Source: Spirochaetales bacterium (lineage in GTDB: Bacteria > Spirochaetota > Spirochaetia > SZUA-6 > DRHE01). Taken from it: a stretch of DNA of 5,635 bases. The notes under the pieces were generated by a model. It was given only the letters and a program-made list of their open reading frames with translations. It had not been told where the DNA came from and did no database searches. Below, piece after piece: positions 4,383 to 5,635 of the stretch; position 1 is the first letter of the stretch, and the number at the start of each line of letters is the position of its first letter. The position numbers and the translations under genes were made by a program. The stretch is from contig JAFGFV010000314.1 in assembly GCA_016930895.1 (NCBI GenBank), positions 1-5,635 of the forward strand. The letters run 5' to 3'.

Positions 4383-5572
4383 CGGGGCCCCGCACCGCGG
4401 CCGAGCCACAAACCGTGGCGAAGCCACGGTCGTGGCCCTGGCCGCCCGCTGGGTGGGCCGGCGGCGCCACGCCCTTCGACGTGCACCTGCAGTGGTTCGC
4501 CGCGGAGGACGAAGGCCGCACCGAGGAGCCGACCGAGCACAAGCTCCGCAAGGCCCGGGAGGAGGGCAAGGTCGCCAAGTCGGCGGAGTTCGCCTCGACC
4601 CTGGTGTTGCTGTTCGGGATCGCGGCGATCGGCCTCGCGGCGGCCTACATCCTGCGGAGCATCCTCGACATGCTCCGGTACTTCCTGCAGCACTCCACCG
4701 AGCTGGACATCACCCGGGACGGCGGGCTGGGCAATGCCTTCCTCAGCTACTTCCTGCGCACCACCCTGCCGGTGCTCGCCGTCGCCTTTGTCGCCGCCCT
4801 CGCGGGAAACGTCATTCAGGTCGGGTTCCTGTTCTCGGTCAAGCCGATCACCCCGGACCTGAACCGGATCGTGCCCCGGGTGGGGCGCTTCTTTCGACGA
4901 GCCCTGTTCTCGGGCGAAGCCGCCTTCAATCTGGCCAAGTCCATCGGCAAGGTCGTGATCATCTTCGTGCTCGCCTTCCTGAACATCCGGGCCGAGATCC
5001 CCCGCCTGCTGATGCTGGTGGAGTCTTCCTACATGGTGGGGCTCGAGCTGGTGGCCTCGATCGCCTTCCGAATCATCGTCGAGGCGGCCATCGCCATGCT
5101 GGTCATCTCGATTCCGGACTACCTGTTCCAGCGGCGGCAGCACCTGGAATCCCTCAAGATGTCCAAGCAGGAGGTCAAGGAAGAGCGAAAGATGTACGAG
5201 GGGGACCCCCTGATCAAGAGCCGCCTGAGGGAGCGCATGAGGGACCTCCTGACCCGCAACATGATGCGGGCGGTGCCCAAGGCGGACGTGGTGATCACCA
5301 ACCCGACCCACTACTCGGTGGCCATCGAGTACAACCGGCTGGCCATGGAGGCCCCCACGGTCACGGCCAAGGGGGTGGACAATATCGCCCTCAAGATACG
5401 GGAGGTGGCCCGGGAGAATGATGTCCCCCTGGTCGAGAACCGCCCCCTGGCCCGCACCCTGTACCAGGAGGTCGAGATCGGGGATGTGATCCCCCAGGCC
5501 TACTACGAGGTAATCGCCGTGATCCTGGCCGAGGTCTACCGGCTCAACGGCAAGGCAGCGGAGGCTGTGTGA
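4379..5572 (+). CDS. flhB: Flagellar export switch protein FlhB (self-cleaving)
   Basis: FlhB regulates the export gate and changes substrate preference from rod/hook to filament type after autocleavage between Asn and Pro of the NPTH motif. The motif is present at residues 308-311 (VVITNPTHYSVAIEYNR). The 397-residue product has the conserved entry LQWFAAEDEGRTEEPTEHK (37-55), four membrane regions (about 72-97, 126-153, 188-213 and 222-247), the basic linker KMSKQEVKEERKMYEGDP (260-277) and the C-terminal cytoplasmic domain ending near IPQAYYEVIAVILAEVYRLN. GTG 4379 is preferred because it overlaps the fliR stop and has AGGGGG in front. It gives about 34 extra, Pro/Trp/Ala-rich residues (SWPWPPAGW) before the conserved part. 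In-frame GTGs at 4415 and 4481 are alternatives, but neither has a clear ribosome site. The exact start is the only doubtful point. Confidence 0.96.
   Translation: MTGPRTAAEPQTVAKPRSWPWPPAGWAGGATPFDVHLQWFAAEDEGRTEEPTEHKLRKAREEGKVAKSAEFASTLVLLFGIAAIGLAAAYILRSILDMLRYFLQHSTELDITRDGGLGNAFLSYFLRTTLPVLAVAFVAALAGNVIQVGFLFSVKPITPDLNRIVPRVGRFFRRALFSGEAAFNLAKSIGKVVIIFVLAFLNIRAEIPRLLMLVESSYMVGLELVASIAFRIIVEAAIAMLVISIPDYLFQRRQHLESLKMSKQEVKEERKMYEGDPLIKSRLRERMRDLLTRNMMRAVPKADVVITNPTHYSVAIEYNRLAMEAPTVTAKGVDNIALKIREVARENDVPLVENRPLARTLYQEVEIGDVIPQAYYEVIAVILAEVYRLNGKAAEAV
4405..4436 (+). promoter_or_regulatory. Stem-loop made of alternating GCCAC/GTGGC elements in early flhB
   Basis: ACCGTGGC (4412-4419) and GCCACGGT (4423-4430) form a perfect 8-bp stem with a GAA loop. 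It is enclosed by GCCAC (4405-4409) and GTGGC (4432-4436), giving a near-continuous 13-pair hairpin with a 2x1 internal loop. It starts 26 bases into flhB, within the unconserved N-terminal extension, and buries the alternative GTG at 4415. A role in flhB translation is inference. Confidence 0.5.
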
Positions 5573-5573
5573 G

Positions 5574-5635
5574 ATGGCGGACGTGAGGCGAGTGACTCCA
5601 CTGACCGGAAGCCGGCGCAGCGACGTGTTCGTGGC
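5574..5635 (+). CDS. flhA: Flagellar export protein FlhA, N-terminal start (3' end outside window)
   Basis: FlhA is the large membrane protein that forms the nonameric export-gate ring and energises secretion. Only 20 codons and two bases are present (MADVRRVTPLTGSRRSDVFV). The RRSDVFVA wording is what precedes the first membrane helix in FlhA proteins. Position directly after flhB is the usual one in spirochaetes. ATG 5574 follows the flhB stop by one base, with GGAG at 5560-5563 as ribosome site. The call rests mainly on gene order, because so little is visible. Confidence 0.85.
   Translation, partial: MADVRRVTPLTGSRRSDVFV

Noticed and set aside
3728..5311. A 527-codon open frame on the minus strand
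   Set aside because: It lies antisense to fliR and flhB, is rich in Gly, Gln, His and Arg as expected from complementing GC-biased codons, and resembles no family. The + strand proteins are unmistakable.
1..5635. Search for a novel defence, mobile or biosynthetic system
   Set aside because: All coding capacity is accounted for by contiguous flagellar genes in a known order, and no insertion, terminal repeats or foreign-composition segment was seen.

Overview
The window is a GC-rich stretch, with third codon positions overwhelmingly G or C, and is read entirely on the + strand. It carries the distal half of a large flagellar operon: fliM (3' part), fliY/fliN, fliO, fliP, fliQ, fliR, flhB and the first codons of flhA. 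This order matches the motility operon known from spirochaetes such as Treponema. The protein features also point to a spirochaete: the FliM wording around VIDLRPRLGGIETNPQF, a long FliY-type FliN with a CheC-like N-terminal part, and an FlhB whose conserved part opens with LQWFAAEDEGRTEEPTE. The base composition suggests a high-GC free-living Spirochaeta-like lineage rather than a host-restricted Treponema or Borrelia. That placement is inference; no rRNA or other marker is present.

Layout. Positions 1-534 hold the C-terminal half of the switch protein FliM. Its stop overlaps the start of FliY/FliN (534-1661). A short, comparatively AT-rich gap follows (1662-1705) and contains the best promoter-like sequence of the window. 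The export-gate block comes next: fliO (1706-2335), fliP (2410-3201), fliQ (3242-3511), fliR (3555-4382) and flhB (4379-5572). flhA begins at 5574 and leaves the window. There is no gene-free stretch over 100 bases.

How the genes work together. FliM and FliY/FliN form the cytoplasmic C-ring that senses CheY-P and sets rotation. FliP, FliQ and FliR build the membrane export gate, with FliO as its assembly helper. FlhB switches substrate specificity after self-cleavage at NPTH, and FlhA is the large export-gate ring protein. In spirochaetes these products build periplasmic flagella.

The gene content is ordinary. The points worth a second look lie in and around the junctions: an internal sigma70-like promoter before fliO with possible fold-back over the fliO start, a 17-pair hairpin between fliO and fliP, a perfect 9-bp inverted repeat at the end of fliP, a set of alternating GCCAC/GTGGC elements at the start of flhB, mini-reading frames ending on the next gene's start, and apparent loss of CheC-type catalytic residues in FliY. 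I found no mobile element, CRISPR, tRNA or rRNA, and no clear intrinsic terminator.
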